Source of the DNA: Selenomonas sputigena_A
Lineage (GTDB): Bacteria; Bacillota; Negativicutes; Selenomonadales; Selenomonadaceae
Length of the DNA: 64,000 bases
Reading direction: 5' to 3'
Assembly (NCBI RefSeq): GCF_051603425.1
Contig: NZ_CP194411.1
Location: 2,232,001 to 2,296,000 of the forward strand
In this document: positions 25,472-34,295 of the stretch, piece after piece
Layout: each line of letters starts with the position of its first letter
Position numbering within the stretch: the stretch's first letter is position 1
Notes under the pieces: model-generated
Database searches by the model: none
Seen by the model: only the letters and a program-made list of their open reading frames with translations
What the model was told of the DNA's origin: nothing
Position numbers and translations under genes: made by a program

Positions 25472-26509
25472 CTATCCTCCCATAAAAATGCGCATAATAT
25501 CGTTTTTTGTTGCATAAAGCATAAGAAGTACAAGCAACGATATACCAAATAATTGCGCATAATGTAATGCTTGTGGAGAAAGCGGCTTGCCGCGTACTGC
25601 TTCGACGACAAGAGTCAAGAAGTGACCACCGTCTAAAGCAGGAATGGGAAATAGATTAATAATGGCAAGATTCAGGCTCAAAAATGCCGTCAGACTCAAA
25701 AGAGGTACAATACCGATTTGAGCTGCCTCCCCTGCAATTTGTGCTACTCCAAGAGGTCCTGCGAGGTCGGCCTGCTGGGCGCCTGTAAAAATTTGCCCCA
25801 GCATAGAAAGCATCATCGTCAAGGTGTTCCAGGTATGTGTAAAGGCAAGCTGTAGTGCTTCCCAAAAGTTGGGCATTCGCGTTATAACTGAGGAACTTAC
25901 ACCAATTAAAGAGCGTTTTTCCTGACTGTTGTAGGCAGGAATGACACTCGTTGTTCCTATTTCTTGATTGCGTTCATATTCAATTTTTAAGACCCTGCCG
26001 TTGCTATCTTTGATAAGCTCCGTAAAATCTTGCCATGTGGCAACAACTTTTCCGTCGATGGAAAGAATTCGATCTCCGTCCTTGAGCCCTGCAGAAGCTG
26101 CAGGATGTCCATTCATAACACGACCAAGCACAGGTTCAGGGGACGGCGTTGAAACTCCTGCAAAAAAAAATATACCCCAAAACAAAAAAATTGGTAATAG
26201 GAGATTCATAAAAGAACCGGCAAGAATTACAATCATGCGTGCACTGATTGATTTGGCACAGTACCCCCTGTCTCCAGCGGTATTATTCGAGGGATCCATT
26301 CCCGCAATATCGTTGAATCCTCCAAGAGGTAAAGCTCGGATAGAATATTCTGTTTCACCATGACTATATTTAAATATTCTTGGTCCAAAACCAATAGCGA
26401 AGCGATCCACGCGCATATCGGTGAGTTTTGCTGCGGTGAAATGGCCAAGTTCATGTACAAGAACGAGAATGCCAAAAACAAAAACCGCAGAAAAAATTGT
26501 CAAAACCAT
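25472..26509 (-). CDS. rseP: RIP metalloprotease RseP (site-2 protease)
   Basis: About 345 residues. Intramembrane zinc protease: HELGH in the first membrane helix (residues ~20-24), the second active-site motif INLFPIPALDGG near residue 290, and one PDZ domain between them (GHPAASAGLKDGDRILSIDG). Several membrane helices. It cleaves anti-sigma factors and signal-peptide remnants. The ATG at 26509 follows AGGTGG by 6 bases and starts one base past the dxr stop; a GTG three codons earlier is less likely. Confidence 0.94.
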   Translation of the reverse strand: MVLTIFSAVFVFGILVLVHELGHFTAAKLTDMRVDRFAIGFGPRIFKYSHGETEYSIRALPLGGFNDIAGMDPSNNTAGDRGYCAKSISARMIVILAGSFMNLLLPIFLFWGIFFFAGVSTPSPEPVLGRVMNGHPAASAGLKDGDRILSIDGKVVATWQDFTELIKDSNGRVLKIEYERNQEIGTTSVIPAYNSQEKRSLIGVSSSVITRMPNFWEALQLAFTHTWNTLTMMLSMLGQIFTGAQQADLAGPLGVAQIAGEAAQIGIVPLLSLTAFLSLNLAIINLFPIPALDGGHFLTLVVEAVRGKPLSPQALHYAQLFGISLLVLLMLYATKNDIMRIFMGG

Positions 26510-26510
26510 C

Positions 26511-27668
26511 TCAACCACCTATATTCCGCAAAAATTCCGAAGCTATGATACGTGCTTCGGCATCGGCTGTTAAAAAAGTTTCTAAGGATAGCGTATCTTG
26601 TATTAAACATTTTTCCAGTGTATATTCAATAGTAGCATAGATATCAAGGAAACGAATTTTTCTTTCAAGAAACGAAGCAACAGCAACCTCATTAGCTGCA
26701 TTGAGAATACATGGCATTGTTCCGCCTCTGCGTCCCGCTTCGTAAGCAAGTGCAAGGCCGCGAAACGTCTCCGTATCCGGTATCGCAAAAGAAAGAGATT
26801 TTAGTTTTCCGAAATCAAGTCGTCCCCAATTGGATGAATGGCGCTCTGGATAACCTAGTGCATATTGTATGGGAAGACGCATGTCAGCAGGTCCAAGTTC
26901 AGCCATTATTGTGCCATCTGTAAAACCTACCATAGAATGCACAATGCTTTCGGGGTGGATAACAACTTCAATTGCATCGTAAGGCATATCATAAAGCCAA
27001 TGAGCTTCAATAACTTCAAGTCCTTTATTGATAAGCGTAGCTGAATCAACCGTAATTTTAGGTCCCATTTTCCATGTTGGATGAGTCAGGCATTCTTTTA
27101 CCGTTACATGGGTGAGCTCCTCGGCCGTTTTGCCCCGAAACGGTCCACCGGAAGCTGTGAGGATAATGCGTTCAACGGATTTTTTTTGTTCCCCCTGCAA
27201 GCATTGGAAAATTGCCGAATGCTCACTGTCCACCGGCAAGATTGTTGAACCCTGTGCATGAGCCCTTTTCATTATGAGCTCACCAGCTACGACAAGTGTT
27301 TCTTTATTTGCCAAGGCAATATTTTTTTTTGCATCAAGTGCTTTTAGTGTCGGTTCAAGACCCGCAAATCCTGTCATAGCCGTAACAATGATATCAGCCT
27401 CAGAATATGCTGCAGCGTCCACAAAAGCATTGCGCCCAGCTTCAATCCGAGTATTGCCTCGATACCGTGATTTAAGACGAGATGCTGCTCCCTCATCTGA
27501 CAAGACTGCAAGATCAGGAGAGAGAACTTCTATCTGCTTCTCAAGAATTTCGTCACTTGCATTTGCCGCTAGGACCGAAACAGTGAAAAGCTCAGGATGT
27601 GCAAGTACTACATCTACCGTTTGTTGACCAATAGAGCCTGTCGACCCCATAATAGCAATCCTCTTCAT
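26511..27668 (-). CDS. dxr: 1-deoxy-D-xylulose 5-phosphate reductoisomerase
   Basis: 385 residues, full length. First committed step of the MEP pathway. N-terminal NADPH-binding GSTGSIGQQT; metal-binding PVDSEHSA; flexible-loop region GPFRGKTAEEL with THPTWKMGPKITVDSATL; HPESIVHSMV near residue 245. It starts one base after the cdsA stop and belongs to uppS-cdsA-dxr-rseP-ispG-proS. Confidence 0.97.
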   Translation of the reverse strand: MKRIAIMGSTGSIGQQTVDVVLAHPELFTVSVLAANASDEILEKQIEVLSPDLAVLSDEGAASRLKSRYRGNTRIEAGRNAFVDAAAYSEADIIVTAMTGFAGLEPTLKALDAKKNIALANKETLVVAGELIMKRAHAQGSTILPVDSEHSAIFQCLQGEQKKSVERIILTASGGPFRGKTAEELTHVTVKECLTHPTWKMGPKITVDSATLINKGLEVIEAHWLYDMPYDAIEVVIHPESIVHSMVGFTDGTIMAELGPADMRLPIQYALGYPERHSSNWGRLDFGKLKSLSFAIPDTETFRGLALAYEAGRRGGTMPCILNAANEVAVASFLERKIRFLDIYATIEYTLEKCLIQDTLSLETFLTADAEARIIASEFLRNIGG

Positions 27669-27669
27669 A

Positions 27670-28500
27670 TCAAACTCCTACCAAGCCAAAAAATTTGATG
27701 AAATAATAAACAAGAGGGGCTGTAAACATCACGCTGTCAAAGCGATCTAACACACCCCCATGCCCGGGAATAATGCGACCGGAATCCTTAACCCCAGTAT
27801 AACGCTTAATAACGGATTCCGCCAAGTCGCCAATTGTTGCAACAATTGCGATGGAAGCCCCCAAGGCAACCATCAGGAATATTGGGAAGGAAAGGAACCA
27901 GCCAAGTGAAGTGACAACAACTATTGTACCGATAAGTCCTCCGATGAAGCCCTCAATAGTTTTTTTCGGGCTGATTGTTGGGCAAAGTTTATGCTTGCCG
28001 AGAAAAGAACCGATAAAGTAGGCAAATGTATCGCTTGACCATGTACCAAGAAACATAATCCATAGAAAAGCACACCCCAATGTCATATTGCCTACAGGTG
28101 TTGTGAGAACAACTGCATCTGCTATAAAGCGCAACAGAATCAAATGGGCAAAGCAAAAGCCGACATAGAAAATTCCTGCAATCGATATGCAAGCTTGGTC
28201 GACTGCAAAACGGTCATGTAAAAATATAGCTTCAGCAAATACCAACAACACAGAAATAGTTGCTCCGGCTATCAGTCCCTCACTATTGCCAAACCATGCA
28301 CAGCAGCCAAAGAGTGTAACGGCAAGAAAACCGAGTATATAGGAAGTCGATTGGCCTGCATGGGAAAAAGCAGCAGCATATTCATGCCAAGCCAATAATG
28401 ATAAGATTATGGCAAAGGCTGCATAAATCCACCCGCCTTGCATAATAATGAAAGCGGCGAGAGCAATTCCCGACACTCCTGTAATAATTCTTGTAAGCAA
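27670..28500 (-). CDS. cdsA: Phosphatidate cytidylyltransferase
   Basis: About 276 residues with around seven membrane helices. CdsA makes CDP-diacylglycerol for phospholipid synthesis. The C-terminal CdsA signature is complete: SVIKRYTGVKDSGRIIPGHGGVLDRFDS. The frame runs back to 28524, but the likely start is TTG at 28500 after AAAGAGGTGCAGATT, giving (M)LTRIITGVSG, the usual family N-terminus. Coupled with uppS 30 bases upstream. Confidence 0.94.
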   Translation of the reverse strand: MLTRIITGVSGIALAAFIIMQGGWIYAAFAIILSLLAWHEYAAAFSHAGQSTSYILGFLAVTLFGCCAWFGNSEGLIAGATISVLLVFAEAIFLHDRFAVDQACISIAGIFYVGFCFAHLILLRFIADAVVLTTPVGNMTLGCAFLWIMFLGTWSSDTFAYFIGSFLGKHKLCPTISPKKTIEGFIGGLIGTIVVVTSLGWFLSFPIFLMVALGASIAIVATIGDLAESVIKRYTGVKDSGRIIPGHGGVLDRFDSVMFTAPLVYYFIKFFGLVGV

Positions 28501-28530
28501 AATCTGCACCTCTTTATAGAGCAAGCCACA

Positions 28531-29307
28531 CTATTTTTCCTTGATTCCACCAAAACGACGCTCGCGTTTCGTATAATCTCGAAGTGCTGCAAGGAAATGC
28601 TGCGGTGTGAATTCAGGCCAATTTGTGTCCGTGAACCAAAATTCTGCATACGCTGTTTGCCAGAGAAGAAAATTACTCACACGCATATCACCGCTTGTTC
28701 GTATCACGAGATCAACCGGAGGCAACCCGTGTGTATCAAGCGCATCGGAGACAAGATCCGGCGTAATATCTGCCGGAAGTAGTTTTGAATCTTTTATTTT
28801 TTCTGCCAGTACTTGAAAAGCACGACAAATTTCATCTTGGCCTCCGTAATTTACAGCAACACAAAAACGCACTCCTGTATTATTTTGCATTAGCTTTTCG
28901 GCGTAATGCACTTTTTGAACAAGAACAGACGGGAGTTCCCCAACACGCCCCAAAAAACGGATACGTACATTATCATCGTGCATGTTTTGCGTTTCTTTGT
29001 CAAGATATTCCGAGAAGAGCTGCATGAGAAAATCGACCTCTTCATGCGGACGTTTCCAATTTTCTGTCGAAAAGGCATAAACAGTTAATACATCTATGCC
29101 TATTCTTCCGGCTGTTCGTAATATTTCACGTAAAGCATCAACCCCTGCGCGATGTCCCACGGTGCGCAAAAGGCCCTTTCTTTTTGCCCAGCGACCATTT
29201 CCATCCATTATAATAGCTACATGACGCGGCAGTCGCGCATGATTGATGCCAAAGGGTTCTGCCACTTGTTCATGGCGAATAAACCTGCCAAATATCTTCT
29301 TCCACAT
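28531..29307 (-). CDS. uppS: Undecaprenyl diphosphate synthase
   Basis: 258 residues. Makes the C55 lipid carrier for peptidoglycan and O-antigen. MDGNGRWAKRKG with catalytic Asp near residue 35, HRAG, AFSTENWKRP and the C-terminal RTSGDMRVSNFLLWQ signature are present; the usual Glu of RTSGE is Asp here. First gene of the minus-strand lipid block, with an extended -10 promoter upstream. Confidence 0.96.
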   Translation of the reverse strand: MWKKIFGRFIRHEQVAEPFGINHARLPRHVAIIMDGNGRWAKRKGLLRTVGHRAGVDALREILRTAGRIGIDVLTVYAFSTENWKRPHEEVDFLMQLFSEYLDKETQNMHDDNVRIRFLGRVGELPSVLVQKVHYAEKLMQNNTGVRFCVAVNYGGQDEICRAFQVLAEKIKDSKLLPADITPDLVSDALDTHGLPPVDLVIRTSGDMRVSNFLLWQTAYAEFWFTDTNWPEFTPQHFLAALRDYTKRERRFGGIKEK

Positions 29308-29378
29308 AATTCTTCCTTTGCCAGCCTATATTCGTGTTTTTTATCTTAGGCACGATACGCCAAAGGCTTTATGCAGTC

Positions 29379-29407
29379 ATTATAGCATGGAAGCAAAATC
29401 ATATCCA
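29379..29407 (-). promoter_or_regulatory. Promoter of the uppS-cdsA-dxr-rseP-ispG-proS run
   Basis: Minus strand extended -10 TGCTATAAT (-10 at 29384-29379) with a weak -35 TGGATA 17 bases upstream; 72 bases before the uppS ATG. Confidence 0.62.
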
Positions 29408-29416
29408 TAGCATATT

Positions 29417-29632
29417 TTAGAAACTTATATCAGATTGTGTCGGGTTACAATAACTGTGTCTATAGAATCGAGGATGAGTGTACTTTTGATATTGGCTTTC
29501 ATCAACATCCTCCAAGAGATCCATCTTTTTCAAGCTCGGAATGTGTTTCTCTAAAGCGATACAATGTTTGCTGAACCACTCCGGTGCAAAATAGTTGCAA
29601 ATTGTATACAAGCACCTATGCCCTTTACGCAT
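29417..29632 (-). CDS. Possible small hypothetical protein
   Basis: About 71 residues, starting at an ATG 8 bases after GGAGTG. The sequence (HIPSLKKMDLLEDVDESQYQKYTH) has protein-like composition with several His and Cys, but I recognise no family. It may be a real short gene or a fragment of a longer one. It lies in the 450-base gap between uppS and the carbonic anhydrase gene, which otherwise holds only the uppS promoter and a terminator. Confidence 0.35.
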   Translation of the reverse strand: MRKGHRCLYTICNYFAPEWFSKHCIALEKHIPSLKKMDLLEDVDESQYQKYTHPRFYRHSYCNPTQSDISF

Positions 29633-29685
29633 TGCAATCACTCCAATCCAAACTGTTTAAAATGGGATGATCATTGATGCCGAAT

Positions 29686-29724
29686 AGTAAAAATGCCGTC
29701 ACTTTTTGTGACAGCATTTTTACT
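29686..29724 (-). terminator. Terminator after the gamma-carbonic anhydrase gene
   Basis: 17-bp stem with one mismatch (AGTAAAAATGCCGTCAC / GTGACAGCATTTTTACT) and TTTT loop; the arms supply T-runs in both directions. Confidence 0.82.
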
Positions 29725-29758
29725 AACGTGAAAACTTTGTAATTTTATAAATATGGCC

Positions 29759-30316
29759 TTAAATAATATGTTCCCCGTGATACTTTTCACCGCCAATCTC
29801 AGGGTAAACACCATATTCGATTGCCCATTCACACTTGTATTTAATTGCCTGCGCATGAATTGTTTTAATTCGGTCAATCGTGCGCACGACTTTACTGGGA
29901 ACGCCAACAACAAGGGAATTGGGAGGAATAACCTCATTCTCGCGCACCAAAGAGCCCGCAGCAATAATAGAGCCTTCACCAATCTTGGCTCCCGTGAGTA
30001 CGGTTGCATTCATGCCAATGAGAACATGATTGCCGATTTCTGCACCGTGTACGACCGCGCTATGTCCTACCGTAACATAATCGCCAATGATGCAGGGGTT
30101 CTCATCGGCGACATGCAGGCAAACGAGATCTTGCACGTTCGAGCATTCACCAACAGAGATATAATTTACATCACCGCGCGCTACAACACCTGGCCAAAGG
30201 CTTGCATACTTTGCTACACGTACATCACCGGAAAGAAATACTTGCGGTGCAATAAACGCCTCTTCATCAATTTGTGGCTTGATTCCATGGAATTCCATAC
30301 TAGAAAGCGTATACAT
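29759..30316 (-). CDS. Gamma-carbonic anhydrase family (YrdA/PaaY-like) hexapeptide protein
   Basis: 185 residues of left-handed beta-helix hexapeptide repeats. The three metal-binding histidines of the family are visible in CLHVADENP and GHSAVVHG. Members are zinc/cobalt trimers, some with carbonic anhydrase activity, others acyl-CoA related. A ribosome site GGGGGAGAG lies just before the ATG. Close to nudC upstream but separated by about 100 bases. Activity is not proven by sequence. Confidence 0.88.
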   Translation of the reverse strand: MYTLSSMEFHGIKPQIDEEAFIAPQVFLSGDVRVAKYASLWPGVVARGDVNYISVGECSNVQDLVCLHVADENPCIIGDYVTVGHSAVVHGAEIGNHVLIGMNATVLTGAKIGEGSIIAAGSLVRENEVIPPNSLVVGVPSKVVRTIDRIKTIHAQAIKYKCEWAIEYGVYPEIGGEKYHGEHII

Positions 30317-30416
30317 AACTCTCCCCCTTTTATTTTGATAGTTTCTGAGATGTATCTCTTACATTATACAATGCTTGCATAATAAATGAAACAGAAAAAA
30401 GCATTTCGAATAGATA

Positions 30417-31265
30417 TTAAAGACGGCATTCTCGATCTTTTCCTGCTTTAAAACACATCATCATTTCATTTGTTAAGCTGAAGTCATCTGCTTGGGGACA
30501 TATATTTTCTCGGTTCACCCATTCGGCACGGACCAATTCATTCTTGTCTATACGAATTGTATCAGCACCATCAAGATCGCAGAAAAAACCCATGAGAAGA
30601 TCATCTGCAATCCCCCATGGCTGTGATTTATAGTAGCTAAGATTCTTGATTTGAAGTCCAACTTCTTCCATGACCTCACGGCGTGCCGTTTCCTCTATGG
30701 TTTCACCAATCTCACAAAAACCTGCAATCAAGGCATAATATGGTATGCAACGTAGATGTGCGTATTTCGTCAAAAGAATTTTATTGCCATTCCGAACTCC
30801 AACAATGACAGCTGGATTGATACGTGGATAAATCACACGTCCGCAGGCTTGGCAACGTAAGGCGCGTTCTTTTATGTCGTGTATGGTTACAGAACCGCAG
30901 GAACCACAAAAACGGTTTTGAAGATACCAATTTCTTAAGTGTTGTGCAGTAAATGCAGCAAACATTTTGTGGGAAGCGCCTCTGTTTTCTTTGCGTAAAT
31001 CTCGCAGCGGATAGTATGAATAGCCTCTAGGTATAGGAAGGTTGCCTTCTTCTGCGAGGAAGAAGGTAGTATCATTTATCGAAAAGAGATATTGGTATCT
31101 TGGCTTTTTCACAAATTCTTTCCAATAAGGAAAATATATACGGCCATTCACTAGGCGTACAAGCAGTTTGTTGTCTTGAAAATAAAAAGTTACACTTTCT
31201 GCTTCGGGGTGAAGATTCGCATCGTAAGCATTGGAAAATTGGCTAGGGAAAATATCCTGGATCAT
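30417..31265 (-). CDS. nudC: NAD+ diphosphatase / RNA de-NADding enzyme, NudC-like
   Basis: 282 residues. N-terminal NUDIX-like part, zinc ribbon CGSCG...CQACG near residues 119-141, then a complete Nudix box GFCEIGETIEETARREVMEEVG. NudC hydrolyses NAD(H) and removes NAD caps from RNA. The specificity motif normally reading SQPWPFPxS is SQPWGIADD here, so only its first half is conserved. Starts at ATG before a GAGGGGGGC site. Confidence 0.87.
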   Translation of the reverse strand: MIQDIFPSQFSNAYDANLHPEAESVTFYFQDNKLLVRLVNGRIYFPYWKEFVKKPRYQYLFSINDTTFFLAEEGNLPIPRGYSYYPLRDLRKENRGASHKMFAAFTAQHLRNWYLQNRFCGSCGSVTIHDIKERALRCQACGRVIYPRINPAVIVGVRNGNKILLTKYAHLRCIPYYALIAGFCEIGETIEETARREVMEEVGLQIKNLSYYKSQPWGIADDLLMGFFCDLDGADTIRIDKNELVRAEWVNRENICPQADDFSLTNEMMMCFKAGKDRECRL

Positions 31266-31319
31266 TATGCCCCCCTCTTTATGTTTTATCAGACACCCAC
31301 TTTTAGAGCGGATATATTT

Positions 31320-32132
31320 TTAGATCTTCGCTAATTGTGCAATAAATGCCAGGGAACGTAAAGGGCGTCCCAATAAAGAATGCAAATAGGTGAGCAAAAG
31401 TTCCTCAGCCTGCATCAGTTCGTCCTTCTTGATTGAAATTTTTAGAGCGGATTCGCTTGTTTTGTCATTTGCTGCCTCTGTCCTACAGTTTCCCCATTCT
31501 GGTTCTTTGATTATAGGAACCATACGTTTCCATTCAAGCAATAAAAATTTCTTTAAAAGATCATGCAATGCGGGCGAAAATGGCCGAGCTCCTTCCGTGC
31601 AGCAGTTGCGGCAAAGAGCCCCTCCCTCGTTTATATCGATGCACATCAAATCTTCAGATTTCTTACCGCAGTGTACACAACTTTCAAGGTGGAGTCCAAG
31701 CCCGGATAGTACAAGCAGCTGATAGGCAGCCGCGAGCGCTACTAGACGAGGATTCCGCTCCTCAAAAGCGCGAAAAACCTGGAGCAGTCGGTCAAAGGTA
31801 TCAGGCCCGGGCTCATGTTCGGGGATAAGAGCGAGTGTCAATTCAGCTATGAACGAGCCATAGGCCATGCTTGCCAAATCCTCTCCCAAGCGGTGCCAAT
31901 GTTCCTTCAAAGTGCATTGACGTACAGTCCAAACACGTGTCCCTTCCGTGAACTCAACATCAAGGTAACTAAACATTTGCATTCCTGCCGCCAAGGGACT
32001 CTTTGGGCGGCGACAGCCGAAAGCTGCGGCTTGTACAATTCCGTGTTCCCGAGTGAAAAGTGTAACCATTTTATCTGCAGTTCCCCAATTTCTCGTGGCA
32101 AGAATAAGTGCCTCAGCATTTATTCTTGCCAT
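31320..32132 (-). CDS. recO: DNA repair protein RecO
   Basis: About 270 residues. RecO loads RecA with RecR. N-terminal OB fold (EALILATRNWGTADKMVTLFTREHG), helical middle, and zinc motif CVHCGKK...CRNCC around residues 152-176. The ATG at 32132 is preferred over the GTG just before it because of the AGAGGT site. The start overlaps the end of the DUF502 gene by about 20 bases, so they are co-translated. Confidence 0.93.
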   Translation of the reverse strand: MARINAEALILATRNWGTADKMVTLFTREHGIVQAAAFGCRRPKSPLAAGMQMFSYLDVEFTEGTRVWTVRQCTLKEHWHRLGEDLASMAYGSFIAELTLALIPEHEPGPDTFDRLLQVFRAFEERNPRLVALAAAYQLLVLSGLGLHLESCVHCGKKSEDLMCIDINEGGALCRNCCTEGARPFSPALHDLLKKFLLLEWKRMVPIIKEPEWGNCRTEAANDKTSESALKISIKKDELMQAEELLLTYLHSLLGRPLRSLAFIAQLAKI

Positions 32133-32802
32133 CACTGGAAACCTCTTTTCTTGGTGTTAGATTATTGGAAGTAGTCTCGGAAGATTTCTTTATTCTGCCA
32201 CTTGCGGTTGTTCCCACCGACTTCGCTTCCTCGTGTTCTTGACGACGTGGCATAACGGCGCCTGCGGTCAACATATATTGAAGAGCGGATTCATTGCTGA
32301 TATCTAAGTAAATCACATCGCTTTTTTTTACAAAAAGATTTGTCCCGGATGTCATGTTAAGACTCCATGGAATAAAAACACAAATATAGTCAGGACCTAG
32401 TTTTTCATAAAGCACCTCTGGTATTTCAGCCATAACGAAGCCAAGTGCTTTCGATTGATGATAGGGGACGAGGACGACGTGCTCAAACATATTATTGGAC
32501 TCAAAAACTGCCGTTGATAAATGTTTTACGCTGTTATAGATAAATTTTATGATAGGAATCTTACCGAGAAGCCACTCTCCATAAGAAATCATTCGTTTCA
32601 TGAACCAATATGAAGAAAGCCATCCTACAAGATAAATGACAAGCAAAACCGTTATGATACCCATGCCAGGATAATAAACAGGAAAATGTCTGCCAAGAAC
32701 AATTTCGGTAAAATTCAATACCTCAAGCACAACGAAGACGGTGATGGCCAGCGGTACGAGTAAAATCAGCCCATTGATAAACCGCTTTGATACTTTATTC
32801 AT
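32113..32802 (-). CDS. DUF502 family membrane protein
   Basis: 229 residues. Two N-terminal membrane helices (about residues 8-32 and 47-70), followed by a soluble domain (VVLVPYHQSKALGFVMAEIP, YICVFIPWSLNMTSGTNLFVKKSDVIYLD) typical of DUF502, and a Ser/Thr/Lys-rich tail. Function unknown. Lies between era and recO in the era-recO operon, a place where small accessory membrane proteins are common. Confidence 0.88.
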   Translation of the reverse strand: MNKVSKRFINGLILLVPLAITVFVVLEVLNFTEIVLGRHFPVYYPGMGIITVLLVIYLVGWLSSYWFMKRMISYGEWLLGKIPIIKFIYNSVKHLSTAVFESNNMFEHVVLVPYHQSKALGFVMAEIPEVLYEKLGPDYICVFIPWSLNMTSGTNLFVKKSDVIYLDISNESALQYMLTAGAVMPRRQEHEEAKSVGTTASGRIKKSSETTSNNLTPRKEVSSDGKNKC

Positions 32803-32856
32803 TCCCCTCGCCTCCTCTTTCTCGCTGTCGTATATCCTTTTGGCATAAAAATAAAT

Positions 32857-33750
32857 CTACTCAAAACCGAAACCATGCAGTATACTTTTTCGATTACGCC
32901 AATCCTTCTTGACCTTTACCCAAAGATCAAGAAAAACCCTTGTACCGAGCAGCATTTCAATATCCTTTCGTGCCTGAGCCCCCAGTTCACGCAGCAAAGC
33001 GCCTTTTGCGCCAATGACAATCCTCTTTTGCGATTCACGTTCTACATAAATAGTGGCTCGTATATAAATATCACCATTTTTGCGCGTCGTCATTTCCTCA
33101 AGCTCAACCGCAATGGCATGAGGGATTTCGTCTCTCGTGGAGAGGAGAGCTTTTTCACGTATGAGTTCTGCTACAATCAGTCGTTCTGGCTGATCTGTCA
33201 CCATGTCTTCGGGATAATATATGGGTCCTTCTGGTAAATATTGTTTTGCTTCTTTGAGGAGTGCATCGAGATTCACTGCATCTTTAGCCGAAATTGGTAC
33301 AGCCGCTCTGAAGGGATATGCTGTCATGTAACTTTCAAGGATTGGCAAGACAGCAGATCGTTCTATGAGATCCAATTTATTTACGACAAGCACACACGGA
33401 CATTTCGTCGCTCGCAGGCGTTCAAGGATATATCGTTCGCCCGGCCCCATTTTTTCAGTTGCATCCACAACAAAAAAAATGACATCCACTTCCTTTAGTG
33501 TATTTTCCGCTGCACGTACCATATATTCGCCAAGTTTATGATGTGGTTTATGGATGCCTGGCGTATCGAGGAAGATAATTTGCGCATCCGGTTCTGTCAA
33601 AATACAGAGGATGCGATTACGTGTCGTTTGGGGCTTATCACTCATGATTGCAATTTTTTGACCGATCAGGTTGTTGATCAATGTTGATTTGCCAACATTT
33701 GGCCGTCCAATAACAGCGACGAAGCCGGATTTATGACTTGCCTTTTCCAT
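32857..33750 (-). CDS. era: GTPase Era
   Basis: 297 residues. G domain with G1 GRPNVGKST, G2 TTR, G3 DTPG, G4 NKLD; C-terminal KH domain containing IVIGAKGALLRELGAQARKDIE that binds the 3' end of 16S rRNA. Ribosome assembly and cell cycle. Belongs with ybeY and phoH just upstream. Confidence 0.97.
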   Translation of the reverse strand: MEKASHKSGFVAVIGRPNVGKSTLINNLIGQKIAIMSDKPQTTRNRILCILTEPDAQIIFLDTPGIHKPHHKLGEYMVRAAENTLKEVDVIFFVVDATEKMGPGERYILERLRATKCPCVLVVNKLDLIERSAVLPILESYMTAYPFRAAVPISAKDAVNLDALLKEAKQYLPEGPIYYPEDMVTDQPERLIVAELIREKALLSTRDEIPHAIAVELEEMTTRKNGDIYIRATIYVERESQKRIVIGAKGALLRELGAQARKDIEMLLGTRVFLDLWVKVKKDWRNRKSILHGFGFE

Positions 33751-33791
33751 GGGTTTCCCCTTTCATCTTTGGTATAACGCTGTTTCGGCCT

Positions 33792-34295
33792 CTACTTGCC
33801 CTCGGCTGTCACAACCTTGTCTTCTTCCTTGGCATTCCGGGAAATGCCAAGTATTTTCATTATGCGGCGTTGTTCTTCTTCCATTTCATGACGTTCGTTT
33901 TTTTCTTGGTGATCATACCCTAAAAGATGAAGCATACCATGTACCGTAAGAAAAACGAGTTCGCGGCGTAAACTATGCCCGTAATCAGACGCTTGGATTC
34001 TGGCGCGTTCTACCGATATAATGATATCGCCCAACATATTGATTGCCGGACCGTCTGTAATTAAAGGTTCTACGCTTTCCTGCAAAGCAAAAGAAATAAC
34101 ATCTGTAGGTTTATCTACATGACGATAATTTTTATTGATTTCATGAATCTGTGCATCATTCGTTAAAGTAATACTGACTTCAGCATTTTTCAGGGCGTAC
34201 ATTTCACCTATTTTTTCCAACGCATGACGAATATCTTTTTCAAGACATTTATCTAAGGAGAGGTTTTCTATATCACGACGAAATAAGATGTTCAA
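33792..34295 (-). CDS. ybeY: Endoribonuclease YbeY (rRNA maturation factor)
   Basis: 167 residues. Zinc site HGMLHLLGYDH near residue 125; the preceding NKNYRHVDKPTDVISFAL is the family signature. TTG start after AGGAGGACAATCG; the TTGA overlaps the phoH stop. An acidic/basic C-terminal extension (KNERHEMEEEQRRIMKILG) is present. Confidence 0.95.
   Translation of the reverse strand: MNILFRRDIENLSLDKCLEKDIRHALEKIGEMYALKNAEVSITLTNDAQIHEINKNYRHVDKPTDVISFALQESVEPLITDGPAINMLGDIIISVERARIQASDYGHSLRRELVFLTVHGMLHLLGYDHQEKNERHEMEEEQRRIMKILGISRNAKEEDKVVTAEGK

Noticed and set aside
29753..30382. 209-codon plus-strand frame across the gamma-carbonic anhydrase gene
   Set aside because: Antisense of a well-supported hexapeptide protein; no ribosome site.
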